DNA of 28,835 nt from Elysia marginata (Eukaryota; Mollusca; Gastropoda; Plakobranchidae), in the NCBI GenBank assembly GCA_019649035.1, contig BMAT01009839.1, forward strand, positions 137,909 to 166,743, written 5' to 3'. The translations under genes were made by a program, and so were the position numbers. Positions 12,201-28,835 of the stretch are shown in pieces. The notes beneath the pieces were generated by a model. The model saw only the letters and a program-made list of their open reading frames with translations. It was not told the origin of the DNA and made no database searches. Position 1 is the stretch's first letter; every line of letters starts with the position of its first letter.

Positions 12201-12236
12201 CATGTAGGCCTACATTATTTTCTTGATCAGGATCTG
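9217..12236. other. AT-rich stretch without a recognisable gene
   Basis: Only simple features are seen: poly-T/poly-A tracts (for example 10168-10183 and 11650-11673), a TG run at 11780-11797, and TACATGTAGGCCTAC-like sequence near 12203-12215. Open frames, including 106 codons from 11747, are dominated by hydrophobic low-complexity sequence and do not look like genes. Confidence 0.45.
11780..11797. repeat. (TG)n microsatellite
   Basis: About nine TG units in an AT-rich background. Confidence 0.85.
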
Positions 12237-12510
12237 TTATCGGTACATTTGTGTCTCTCTGTCAGTCTCCTCATTCCCGAGCCTGTCATGAAAAGCGAGT
12301 GCCAAGTCATACTTCACATGTTTTAACTTGGAGAGATCAAAGGAATCTAAAAATTGACCTACAGCTGGTACTAATGATTTTAATACATCATGCCCCCTGA
12401 CCAAAAAGTCCAAAACGTTTGCATCCCAGCTAATTGTGACCCTTGTGTGCCACACTTTCTCCTCTCCTTGAGGCTTTTTAACTTTCCCTTTGCTTTCAAT
12501 TATTTTTACA
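12237..12510 (-). pseudogene. unrecognised open frame, protein-like
   Basis: On the minus strand an open frame of about 90 codons runs from about 12510 to a stop at 12237. It reads KGKVKKPQGEEKVWHTRVTI and then SWDANVLDFLVRGHDVLKSL, ending KYDLALAFHDRLGNEE plus a short tail. It has balanced charge, one Trp near each of its first two motifs and regular hydrophobic spacing, so it looks translated at some time. I do not recognise the family. No clear splice acceptor with a pyrimidine tract precedes it, and it sits next to a LINE fragment on the same strand (12623-12979), so a mobile-element or retrocopy origin is possible. Confidence 0.3.
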
Positions 12511-12622
12511 AAATAATTTTTATGAAATTTTCAGATTCATCATGATTAATATTTACCAAGCAGTGTTTTTTTTTCTAAGTTGACAATCTCTCATTAGTCA
12601 CAAGTGATATGTCTTTACCTCT

Positions 12623-12979
12623 TTACTGCTGTTCCGTCTCTTGCCAGAGGTTGGATGCTATGGTGCGTCGCCATTCTTCTCGGTTTAGAGCAACCTCACA
12701 ACATTCGTTGATCCGTCTAATTGTCGTTTCTTCGATGTTACCAAGCCAGGATTTTCTTTTTCTACCACGTTGTCTCTTCCCATTGATCTTTCCCTCCATA
12801 ATAAATTTCTGGAGACTTTGGTGACGTCGTATGTGCCCGTAGTACGCGAGCTGTCTGGTTTTTATAGTTTTCAATAGCTCCGTGTGCTTCAAACCTATTT
12901 CTCCTAGTAACTCTTTTTTTTTCTTCTTCTCTTTCCAAGAGATCCTGGCCATTCTACGGTACAGCCACATTTCCAGCAT
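12623..12979 (-). mobile_element. RTE-like LINE, C-terminal end of the reverse transcriptase ORF
   Basis: A 118-codon open frame on the minus strand contains EMWLYRRMARISWKEK, then RQLAYYGHIRRHQ, then FIMEGKINGKRQRGRKR and SWLGNIEET, and ends near WRRTIASN. This is the conserved order of the segment after the reverse-transcriptase domain in RTE-type non-LTR retrotransposons (W.YRR..RI.W, RQL.Y.GH, GK..G.R.RGR.R..W, W R). The stop is TAA at 12623-12625. The polymerase and endonuclease parts are missing, so this is a 5'-truncated dead copy. A different RTE-like end lies at 25146-25379. Confidence 0.8.
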
Positions 12980-13188
12980 AAACAGTCTTAAACAGCATAA
13001 AAATTTACTACTTTATCCTTTTATTAAATATCATGTTGAAAATATGTGAAAATTCCACAGAAAATTTGAATTTTTATTCGTAAAAAAAACCTTCCAACTT
13101 AAGCACAGTCCACTTTGGATATTTTGAATCTCCAAGGAACAATATTGAACTGTAAACTGTCAATATTTTAACTCATCAATATAATTAT

Positions 13189-13541
13189 ATCTTGCAACCA
13201 GCGGTAAATGAGTTGGATGTTGCATATTTAACATTCTAAGGCATTGCTTTTTTTTTTCAGAAATATATTTTTCTGAGCTTTAAAAGGTAGAAAGTTTTAT
13301 GAAATTATCAGATTTCGTTAGAAAGGTATTATAAAATACAGAGAAAAAGAAAGAAAAATTGACTTTTGAAAGGCATTTTCACACATTGAAAAGGTAGAGA
13401 GTTTCATGAAATTATCAGATTTCGTTAGACAGGTATTATAAAATACAGAGAAAAAGAAAGAAAAGTTGACTTTTGAAAGGCATTTTCACACATTTATAAG
13501 GATTTCCAACTTCCAACTCATTCACCTTGGTTGCGAGACAT
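13189..13541. mobile_element. MITE family 1, best-preserved copy
   Basis: The left end TATCTTGCAACCAGCGGTAA (13189-13208, then ATGAGTTGGA) pairs with the right end, whose reverse complement reads TCTCGCAACCAAGGTGAATG then AGTTGGAAG. These imperfect inverted repeats span about 30 bp. There is no coding capacity. The interior is A-rich and carries a 107-bp direct duplication. It belongs to the same family as 7082-7561, 17942-18190, 25581-25809 and 27736-28003. Confidence 0.7.
13282..13495. repeat. 107-bp direct tandem duplication inside the MITE
   Basis: Unit 1 (13282-13388) and unit 2 (13389-13495) both begin AAAAGGTAGA and both contain AAATTATCAGATTTCGTTAG and AGGCATTTTCACACATT. About five substitutions separate them, so the duplication is younger than the divergence between family members. 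Confidence 0.9.
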
Positions 13542-14097
13542 GTGTTATAAAAGAGAAATAAGAACAGTGTTATACAAGATAGTTAGAATCATACAAGCAA
13601 TTTAAGTAGACAGGTTTGAATCATCTAGGCCTGACTGTATGATGCCCGCAATTCCGCGTAATCAAGACTCGGCTGTCGGAAGTTTACTTTTTTTTTGCTT
13701 TGTCTCCATACATTAAATTGATTTTCTACATCACATTGTCTTTTCCTTTCCAAAGATTTATCTTCTCTTTATCAAATTTCAAAGTCTGTCTTTGTCTTCC
13801 CTCTACCTAAGAGCTCTTCGCTTCTTCTCTTCTTTTCTGTTTCTGTTTTGTTTTTTTTAAACTTCTTTCTGTCCTGGTCCCACCTGTTTTTGTCACCCAG
13901 CATGCCTCACTGATTACTCTCAGTGGTCACCAATAACACCAGGCCTAACTGCCTTGCCTCTCTTGTTGACTGGGACTGTGTAAAGCAGCATGTTTAGGCG
14001 GACTGAGCTTGTATTTGGTGAGGCGGACTTGTTTCAACTAATTGCTTCCTCAATTTCTCATTAGATTTTGATTGTGTGGTGTCTAACGTAGGTGTCT
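13542..14097. other. intergenic, no gene seen
   Basis: A pyrimidine-rich stretch with many CTTT/TTCT runs at 13680-13870, and otherwise unremarkable. No open frame resembles a protein. Confidence 0.4.
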
Positions 14098-14115
14098 ACT
14101 AATTACTACTACTAA

Positions 14116-14147
14116 TGCTGCTGCTGCTGCTGCTGGTGCTGCTACTA

Positions 14148-14206
<59 letters not shown>
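14116..14206. repeat. (CTG)n then (ACT)n microsatellite
   Basis: CTG units at 14116-14135 are followed by an ACT run at 14147-14206. The block borders the SINE at 14219-14541. Confidence 0.9.
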
Positions 14207-14209
<3 letters not shown>

Positions 14210-14218
14210 AAAAGAAAA

Positions 14219-14540
14219 TGGGTTATAGTCTTCCACCGCCGGAGGCAGTCTCAAGACTTTACATATTATATTTCCACCAGCAGGCCAATACACACCAAAT
14301 TCAACTCACAATTATTTCAGAGCATTTCAGCACGGCTGCCTATTTGGCGCTCAAATACTAACATTCTGCAAGTTTCAAGCACTGCCTATAGCCAGGTACC
14401 TATTTTACAGATGGGTGGACTGAGGAAAAAGGATAAATTGCTTTCCTAAAGCAGTTACAACATGTGTTCAAGTTGGGAATCAAACCTGCGACCGCCCCAT
14501 CACAAGTCCGACGCGCTAACCACTGAGCCACGCTGCTCCA

Positions 14541-14541
<1 letters not shown>
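14219..14541 (-). mobile_element. tRNA-headed SINE
   Basis: On the minus strand the head has an RNA polymerase III A box TGGCTCAGTGG (plus-strand 14520-14530) and, 33 bases on, a B box GGTTTGATTCC (14476-14486, one mismatch from GGTTCGATTCC). The sequence between them reads like a tRNA anticodon arm region. The body is shared with 16862-17108 (ACAGRTGGGTGGACTG; AGCCAGGTACCTATTTTACA) and, more weakly, with 19158-19445. It is a SINE rather than a tRNA gene because the tRNA fold is incomplete and a non-tRNA body of over 200 bp follows. Confidence 0.7.
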
Positions 14542-14622
<81 letters not shown>

Positions 14623-14638
14623 ACTACTACTGCTACTA
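14541..14638. repeat. (ACT)n / (GCT)n microsatellite
   Basis: An ACT run at 14541-14607, a GCT run to about 14621, then mixed ACT/GCT. It abuts the tRNA-like head of the SINE. The leucine run that one frame would encode is an artefact of this repeat. Confidence 0.9.
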
Positions 14639-14910
14639 GTATTGCTCGTTTTTGTTTTGGACACCGCCTCAGTTGGCTATATCTATGCCTTAGAGCCTCG
14701 GGGAGGAAGCTGAAGAAACCGATTCCTCCACTATGGCTGCCAGGGGTGGCAACCCCCCCCCCCTCCTGAAACTTGGGCGACGTTTAAGTGTAGCGAATCG
14801 CAAACCTCCCTCTGACAAGCATAGCGAAGAACCAAAAGAGAAAAAATAGGGGAATCCCCAGAGGTCTCGCTGTGGTGCCGCTTGAGTTGATCACTACTGT
14901 ATATACATGT

Positions 14911-15670
14911 TGATTGATTGATTGGATATTTTGACCAGCCCAGTCCATCATTACAGATGATCTCAGGACTTCCTAAAACTTGCCAACATGTCTCATATAC
15001 TCAAATCAAGTTTTAAAAATCGTATACACTATTTACAAGTTTTAAAAGTTTTTTTTTTTTATACTTTTGCTTCAGATTTTGCAATTTATTCGAATCTCTT
15101 TCAGATAATCAGAAATCTGAGAGGCTGTTCAGTCTTTTGACAGAATCTAGTTTCTCTTTAAGATTTGGTCTAATTTCATGATTGGTATAATTTCATGAAG
15201 TTTATTGTTGACTTCAGTATTCCAGTCACTCTGCCACAATGGTTCAAGATGTAAGTTTACTTTGGGTTTAGGTCGGACCAGATGACCTGTTTTTGACCAG
15301 CCATATCATGATTGAGCGCATATTCAGCAAGTTCATCCACTTTCTCATTTCTGGGTATTCCAACATAAGAAGAGATCCATGGGCCTACTAGGACGACTTT
15401 CGCCCGGGGAGAAATTTTCTCTGAAAGGTTAAAAATGCGAGCAACATTTTCAATCATAAAAATCTTCCCCTATAGGCTGTTAGTATATATTACAGATTTT
15501 AAAACTTTTTTGTTTAAAATGTTTTGGTGCTATAAAGATCAAGTTCAGCGTTAAAAACCGTGGAGTCATCGTTTAGGCGTGTCTGTGCTGGTTTATCAGG
15601 ATCTTTTGGGTAGACGGAAGCAGCTGCTACCTTCTCACTTTTCGTGATCAGTACTGATCACATCGAATAA
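14911..15670 (-). mobile_element. RNase H-bearing LINE remnant with (ATTG)n-type tail
   Basis: On the minus strand, from about 15650, one frame reads SEKVAAASVYPKDP and TVFNAEL, the start of a LINE RNase H domain. A second frame (15457-15257) reads WISSYVGIPRNEKVDELAEY, the diagnostic W.S.VGI.GNEK.DELA motif. After a frameshift near 15257 it continues LWQSDWNTEVNNKLHEI and then stops. The next 3' part aligns with the 3' UTR of the LINE at 27018-27414 and ends in TCAATCAATCAATC (minus strand, 14911-14926). The Cys-rich C-terminus is deleted. Retention of RNase H suggests an I-like clade. The copy is dead. Confidence 0.8.
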
Positions 15671-16039
15671 AATCTTCTCAAAATATATGAAGTTTGTATC
15701 TCAAACGGGCTCAATGATATAGGTATGAAAATAGCGAGTCCGAGACTGTTAGAGGGTCTTTGCCGGGGAAACGGTTAAGCTTAATGATAGAGAGCTTAAA
15801 GCTTTTTTTAAATTTAAAAAATAATTCTTCAATAAAAAAAAACTGTCAAAACTGTGCTTCTTCACTGCGGGTAGCTTCTGCCCCTACCATAAAAAAAAAA
15901 AATTCAAAAAGCGAAAATTAATTATCAGCATAATCTGCTTTTTGGCAAGGGAAATGATCTATTTGGCTTAACATGTTCACAAATTTTTTTATGGTCATAT
16001 CCCTTTGACGGTTCAAAAGCATAAACAACAATTTATGTT
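15671..16039. other. intergenic, no gene seen
   Basis: A-rich, with several poly-A runs (15832-15842, 15890-15902). No coding or repeat assignment can be supported. Older LINE sequence may extend a little into its start. Confidence 0.35.
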
Positions 16040-16059
16040 CCGAGGAGTTTTGTTTTGAT

Positions 16060-16065
16060 CACGTG
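16060..16065. promoter_or_regulatory. CACGTG E-box in the candidate PECR promoter
   Basis: TCACGTGAC at 16059-16067 is a palindromic E-box, the class bound by bHLH-ZIP factors such as USF and the MITF/TFEB group. It lies 424 bases upstream of the PECR start codon and 16 bases before the DR1-like site. Function is inferred only from sequence and position. Confidence 0.4.
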
Positions 16066-16081
16066 ACATTGTTTGTATCAA

Positions 16082-16094
16082 AGGTGAAAGGGCA
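16082..16094 (+). promoter_or_regulatory. DR1-like nuclear-receptor element upstream of PECR
   Basis: AGGTGA-A-AGGGCA is two hexamers one base apart, each one mismatch from AGGTCA. This is the layout bound by HNF4 homodimers and by RXR heterodimers, including PPAR where present. It fits a peroxisomal fatty-acid gene, but near-matches also occur by chance. Confidence 0.35.
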
Positions 16095-16169
16095 AAACTT
16101 GATCCCACTCATCCCAGCTTTACTTTCATTTTCAGAACTTTGGACCAGCAGGCAGTGACTTCTATTCTG

Positions 16170-25984
<9,815 letters not shown>

Positions 25985-26209
25985 CAGAGCAGACACTGTG
26001 TTTAAGAAGACAAAACAGATAACTGATCCTTTCTTTACTCGTATATATCCTGTGTTATGTCTGTAAGATATCACTTTTATCAGGGTAAAATAGGCACAAA
26101 TAAAAAGAGCCCGATTGTTTAACCAATGGAGTGCTGTAAAGCTTACACCGAAAGGGCTGAAACTTTTTGATCCTGTGCTCAGGGGCAATAAACCCTCCCG
26201 AAAAATAAA
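25985..26209 (+). other. PECR 3' UTR
   Basis: A short non-coding stretch from the exon 8 stop to paired AATAAA signals at 26187-26192 and 26204-26209. The minus-strand open frame across it is incidental. Confidence 0.5.
26187..26209 (+). terminator. paired poly(A) signals for PECR
   Basis: AATAAA at 26187-26192 and again at 26204-26209, about 200 bases after the SKL stop. This close pair makes a plausible cleavage site at roughly 26220-26240. Confidence 0.5.
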
Positions 26210-27008
26210 CATTAACCTGACGTAAGAAGTGAACATTCTTTAAACTGTGTGTGGAATGATCTTGGCAAGAGCTGGCTAAGTCATGTTAAGATTGATTTAT
26301 GGGCATTTTTATTCTCATGTGTAGGATTTTTGACAGATTTAGTGGTTCTTTGACATAGCAATGAATAAGCACTTGAGGCAAATGCCCCCTCGAAAATTTC
26401 TGTTACTTGAGATAAAATACAGATGGGTACATATAATGAAAACCTGACAATTTGAAAATTTCTCTTTATCTAAACTATATTCAGAGCACCTATTCAATTT
26501 GTGGATAATCTATAGTTAAATTCTGTCTTCATGGGGTTCAAAATATTCATTTTGGACTGAAATGTGTTTGCTCCTTCAGGGCAATATATTTGTGTGTCAT
26601 TCATGTGCAGACAGTGTGTTTACTGTGTTTTCTTTTGTTTCAAAGGTGATGTCATAATTAGTGTGTATGTGTAATCAATGATCTTCTCGACATAGTTCTC
26701 TGGAAAGATTAATATCAAATTTCAAACAATGTGAAGCCTTTAGACTCACAAAGACTCGTGGGGAGATAAATAATGAATTGGCAATTTTTTTTATTTTTAG
26801 AGAAGAGACAAAAATAAACTGCTGCCTTGCATTCTCAAACCAAATTGTTATATCTTGTTTTGCTATCATTTTTTTGGTTAGATATTTAGCAGGACTTCCT
26901 GTTTTCATTGTCTTACTACAACTACAAGGAATAAAAAAAGTTGCTAACTTTTATCAAACTCCTTGGTGGTGTTTATTGTATGTTTTTTGCTATAGTTCTC
27001 CATTATTT
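26210..27008. other. intergenic, no gene seen
   Basis: AT-rich. Open frames on both strands around 26675-27041 are hydrophobic or Lys-rich and match nothing I recognise. Confidence 0.45.
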
Positions 27009-27017
27009 TATGTAAAT

Positions 27018-27414
27018 GGATCACTCATGAATACCTTTTAAAAGGGGAACAACAACCCTATTGTACAGCTTGTGAATGTCCTTTCACTGTAAAACACATT
27101 TTAGTGGAATGCACAGATTGTTTGCTAAGCAGACAAAAATATTTTAAGACGACTGATATGCACACACGATTCCGAGAGGTGAAAGCCTCTCAGATTTCGG
27201 ATTATCTAGATTGGATTATATGGCAAAATCTGAAGCAATGTATAGAAAACTTTTAAAACTTGTGAATAGTATCTAAGATTTTGAAAACTTGATTTCAATA
27301 TATGAGATAGGTTGGCAAGTTTATAGTATCAAAGTAAACTAAATTTGAAGAGATCGTAAGCCCTGAGATCATTGTTAATGATGGACTGGGCTTGTAAAAA
27401 TTTCAATCAATCAA
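27018..27414 (+). mobile_element. 5'-truncated LINE with Cys-rich C-terminus, intact target-site duplication
   Basis: The + strand frame reads THEYLLKGEQQPYCTACECP, then FTVKHILVECTDC and on to WQNLKQCIENF and a stop. The C-x2-C-x8-H-x4-C pattern is the zinc-knuckle-like end typical of LINE ORF2 proteins. A 3' UTR of about 150 bases follows and ends CAATCAATCAA. TATGTAAAT flanks the element at 27009-27017 and 27415-27423. The 3' UTR is homologous to that of the minus-strand LINE at 14911-15670, so both belong to one family. Confidence 0.85.
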
Positions 27415-27423
27415 TATGTAAAT

Positions 27424-27735
27424 CATTAAACCATAAAATTTTATTTATGAACATGTGCATAAAAAACCTGAAAGCAAAGATTGATGCTAGTATTATCGGT
27501 CCAGTAAAAACCCTCAAAATAAAAGTCTGATATTAAACATTATCATAATTTGAAGTTTTATATGTGTTAGGTTTCTTTTTCTGTCTTTGGATTTCATAAT
27601 TTTAAGTTGATGGGCTTCAATTCACATAAATCAAAGCTTATTTTGAAGCCTATAAAGTATTTTTGTTTTCTTCCTAAGCAGATACATTTACCCAAATCAT
27701 GTAAGGTTTATGCTAAAGCACTCCTGCCTTCACTA
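27424..27735. other. intergenic, no gene seen
   Basis: AT-rich, with no assignable feature. Confidence 0.4.
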
Positions 27736-28003
27736 TGTCTTACGCAGTTACGGTCAGGGTAAATGAGTCGTGATATTGCCATTTTCACCTTCTAAAGCGT
27801 CGCTGTTTGGAACTAGATAATTTTATAAACTTTTAAACGTAAACAGTTCCTTTAAATTATCATTACTTTGTGAAAAGAAATTTTAAAAAATTTGATTAAA
27901 AACATAAGGTGAAAGAAGAAAGAAAAAAAGGGATTTTAATAATAATTATTTCCTAAAAAAAATAACAGAAACTTCTGACTTATTCGCCCTGGACAGGAGA
28001 CAT
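27736..28003. mobile_element. MITE family 1 copy, right flank of window
   Basis: Left end TGTCTTACGCAGTTACGGTC, then AGGGTAAATGAGTCGTGAT. Right end ACTTCTGACTTATTCGCCCT, then GGACAGGAGACA. The dinucleotide TA lies immediately outside each end, consistent with a TA target duplication in this copy. The interior is A-rich and non-coding. Confidence 0.65.
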
Positions 28004-28835
28004 ATCTACCCTGGGTTGACTTTCGCCCACAAAATGAGAGTATTTTTTGTGTTTTACTTTTAAGCTGATGCTAATGGTTCTAGCCTCAGAAGGGTCATAT
28101 ACATCTGGGTAAAACACCAATCTCTTCCACTTTCTTTTTTGGTAAAGTTCAGACAAGACAAGATACAATACATACACAAATGAAGTTTCAGGAAAAAAAG
28201 TGATGTTTTGAATTCCAATATTTTATTTTTGGCAGGTTTAACCTTGGCATTTAAAAATAAAGTAGCTTTCCTGATATACTTATAATATTTCAAATATTTG
28301 TGTGTGTGTGTGTTATTTTTGGATATTTGGTGTCAATCTATAACTATTCTTAAGTATATATATATATTTTAAAGTTTAGGTTTTCCGCATACCTGAGACA
28401 AAAAGATTACAAACTTACACATACTGAAAAATATTACATGTACTTGAATATTTTTTACTATAGACATCTCATACTCAACCAAGATATCTACTTTAAGACA
28501 AAATGCATTTTTTCATCTTTCACAAAATAAAAGTTCATGAAATCATCAATGTAATTAAAATGTGAAAGATTTTACAAGGCTTGAACTTTGAAAAAAGGAA
28601 AAACAAAAATAATGCCACTTTATAAATAGATTTCCTAGAAACAACTCACTTAGACTGTATGTGGTGCCTATCTTAATATTCTGATTGTGAAGAGTCATTG
28701 CGGTTGCTTAAGAGTCCAAATTTAACTTTGCACTTTCTGGTAATCAAAGACAAGGGTCTACGATGAGAAATAGTATACTTCTGTATTTTCCAAACTAAGA
28801 CCTCCAACTCCCTTCCCTCATCTGCCTTTATATTC
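28004..28835. other. intergenic, no gene seen
   Basis: AT-rich, with a TG run near 28300-28312 and a TA run near 28358-28368. Minus-strand open frames at 27980-28293 are Lys/Tyr-rich and unconvincing. Confidence 0.45.

Noticed and set aside
14470-14541. A functional tRNA gene on the minus strand
   Set aside because: A and B boxes are present, but the acceptor and anticodon stems do not pair cleanly and a long non-tRNA body follows. It is a SINE head.
14462-14713. Open frame with a run of more than 40 leucines
   Set aside because: It is a frame through the ACT/GCT microsatellite and the SINE head. The leucines are only repeated codons.
14888-15665. TGATCACTACTG and TGATCAGTACTG as a target duplication of the RNase H LINE
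   Set aside because: They differ by one base, the left one is about 12 bases away from the tail, and the right one is palindromic, so the match is weak.
26675-27041. Open frames on both strands upstream of the LINE at 27 kb
   Set aside because: Low-complexity hydrophobic or Lys-rich reading of AT-rich DNA. The + strand one ends where the LINE insertion begins.

Overview
The window is eukaryotic nuclear DNA. It is AT-rich, its genes are split by GT-AG introns, and it is crowded with short decayed transposons, SINEs and microsatellites. The kinds of repeats (RNase H LINEs with a four-base tail, RTE-like LINE ends, tRNA-headed SINEs, TTAA-bounded MITEs) and the divergence of the two genes from their vertebrate relatives suggest a lophotrochozoan, most likely a gastropod mollusc. 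That placement is an inference.

Two genes are supported, both on the + strand. (1) The 3' end of an activin type II receptor gene (ACVR2/punt family): two exons at 618-748 and 1707-2105 encode the end of the kinase C-lobe and a long glutamine- and proline-rich tail, followed by a 3' UTR. The rest of the gene lies left of the window. (2) A complete gene for peroxisomal trans-2-enoyl-CoA reductase (PECR, an SDR-family enzyme) at 16489-25984. I assemble eight exons whose intron phases all match, giving 307 residues. The last exon (25905-25984) is small and is easily missed because exon 7 can also be read through to a nearby stop. When it is joined in the matching phase, the protein ends in Ser-Lys-Leu, the canonical peroxisomal targeting signal type 1. 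The read-through form (289 residues, ending PVK) has no such signal. This is the most interesting result in the window.

Layout: 1-617, intron sequence with a piggyBac-like MITE end; 618-2105, ACVR2 end; 2106 to about 2830 or further, its 3' UTR; up to about 12,200, AT-rich DNA with one MITE cluster and one decayed protein-like stretch; 12,237-15,670, a repeat-dense intergenic block (RTE LINE end, MITE with an internal duplication, a SINE embedded in ACT repeats, RNase H LINE); about 16,040-16,488, candidate PECR promoter and leader, with a CACGTG box, a DR1-like nuclear-receptor site and a TCTAGA/AGATCT-rich tract; 16,489-25,984, PECR; 26,187-26,209, its likely poly(A) signals; then intergenic DNA with a 5'-truncated LINE bounded by a 9-bp target duplication and another MITE.

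The two genes are not obviously linked in function: one is a TGF-beta superfamily receptor, the other an enzyme of fatty-acid chain elongation. No bacterial-type systems, CRISPR arrays or convincing rRNA or functional tRNA genes were seen.
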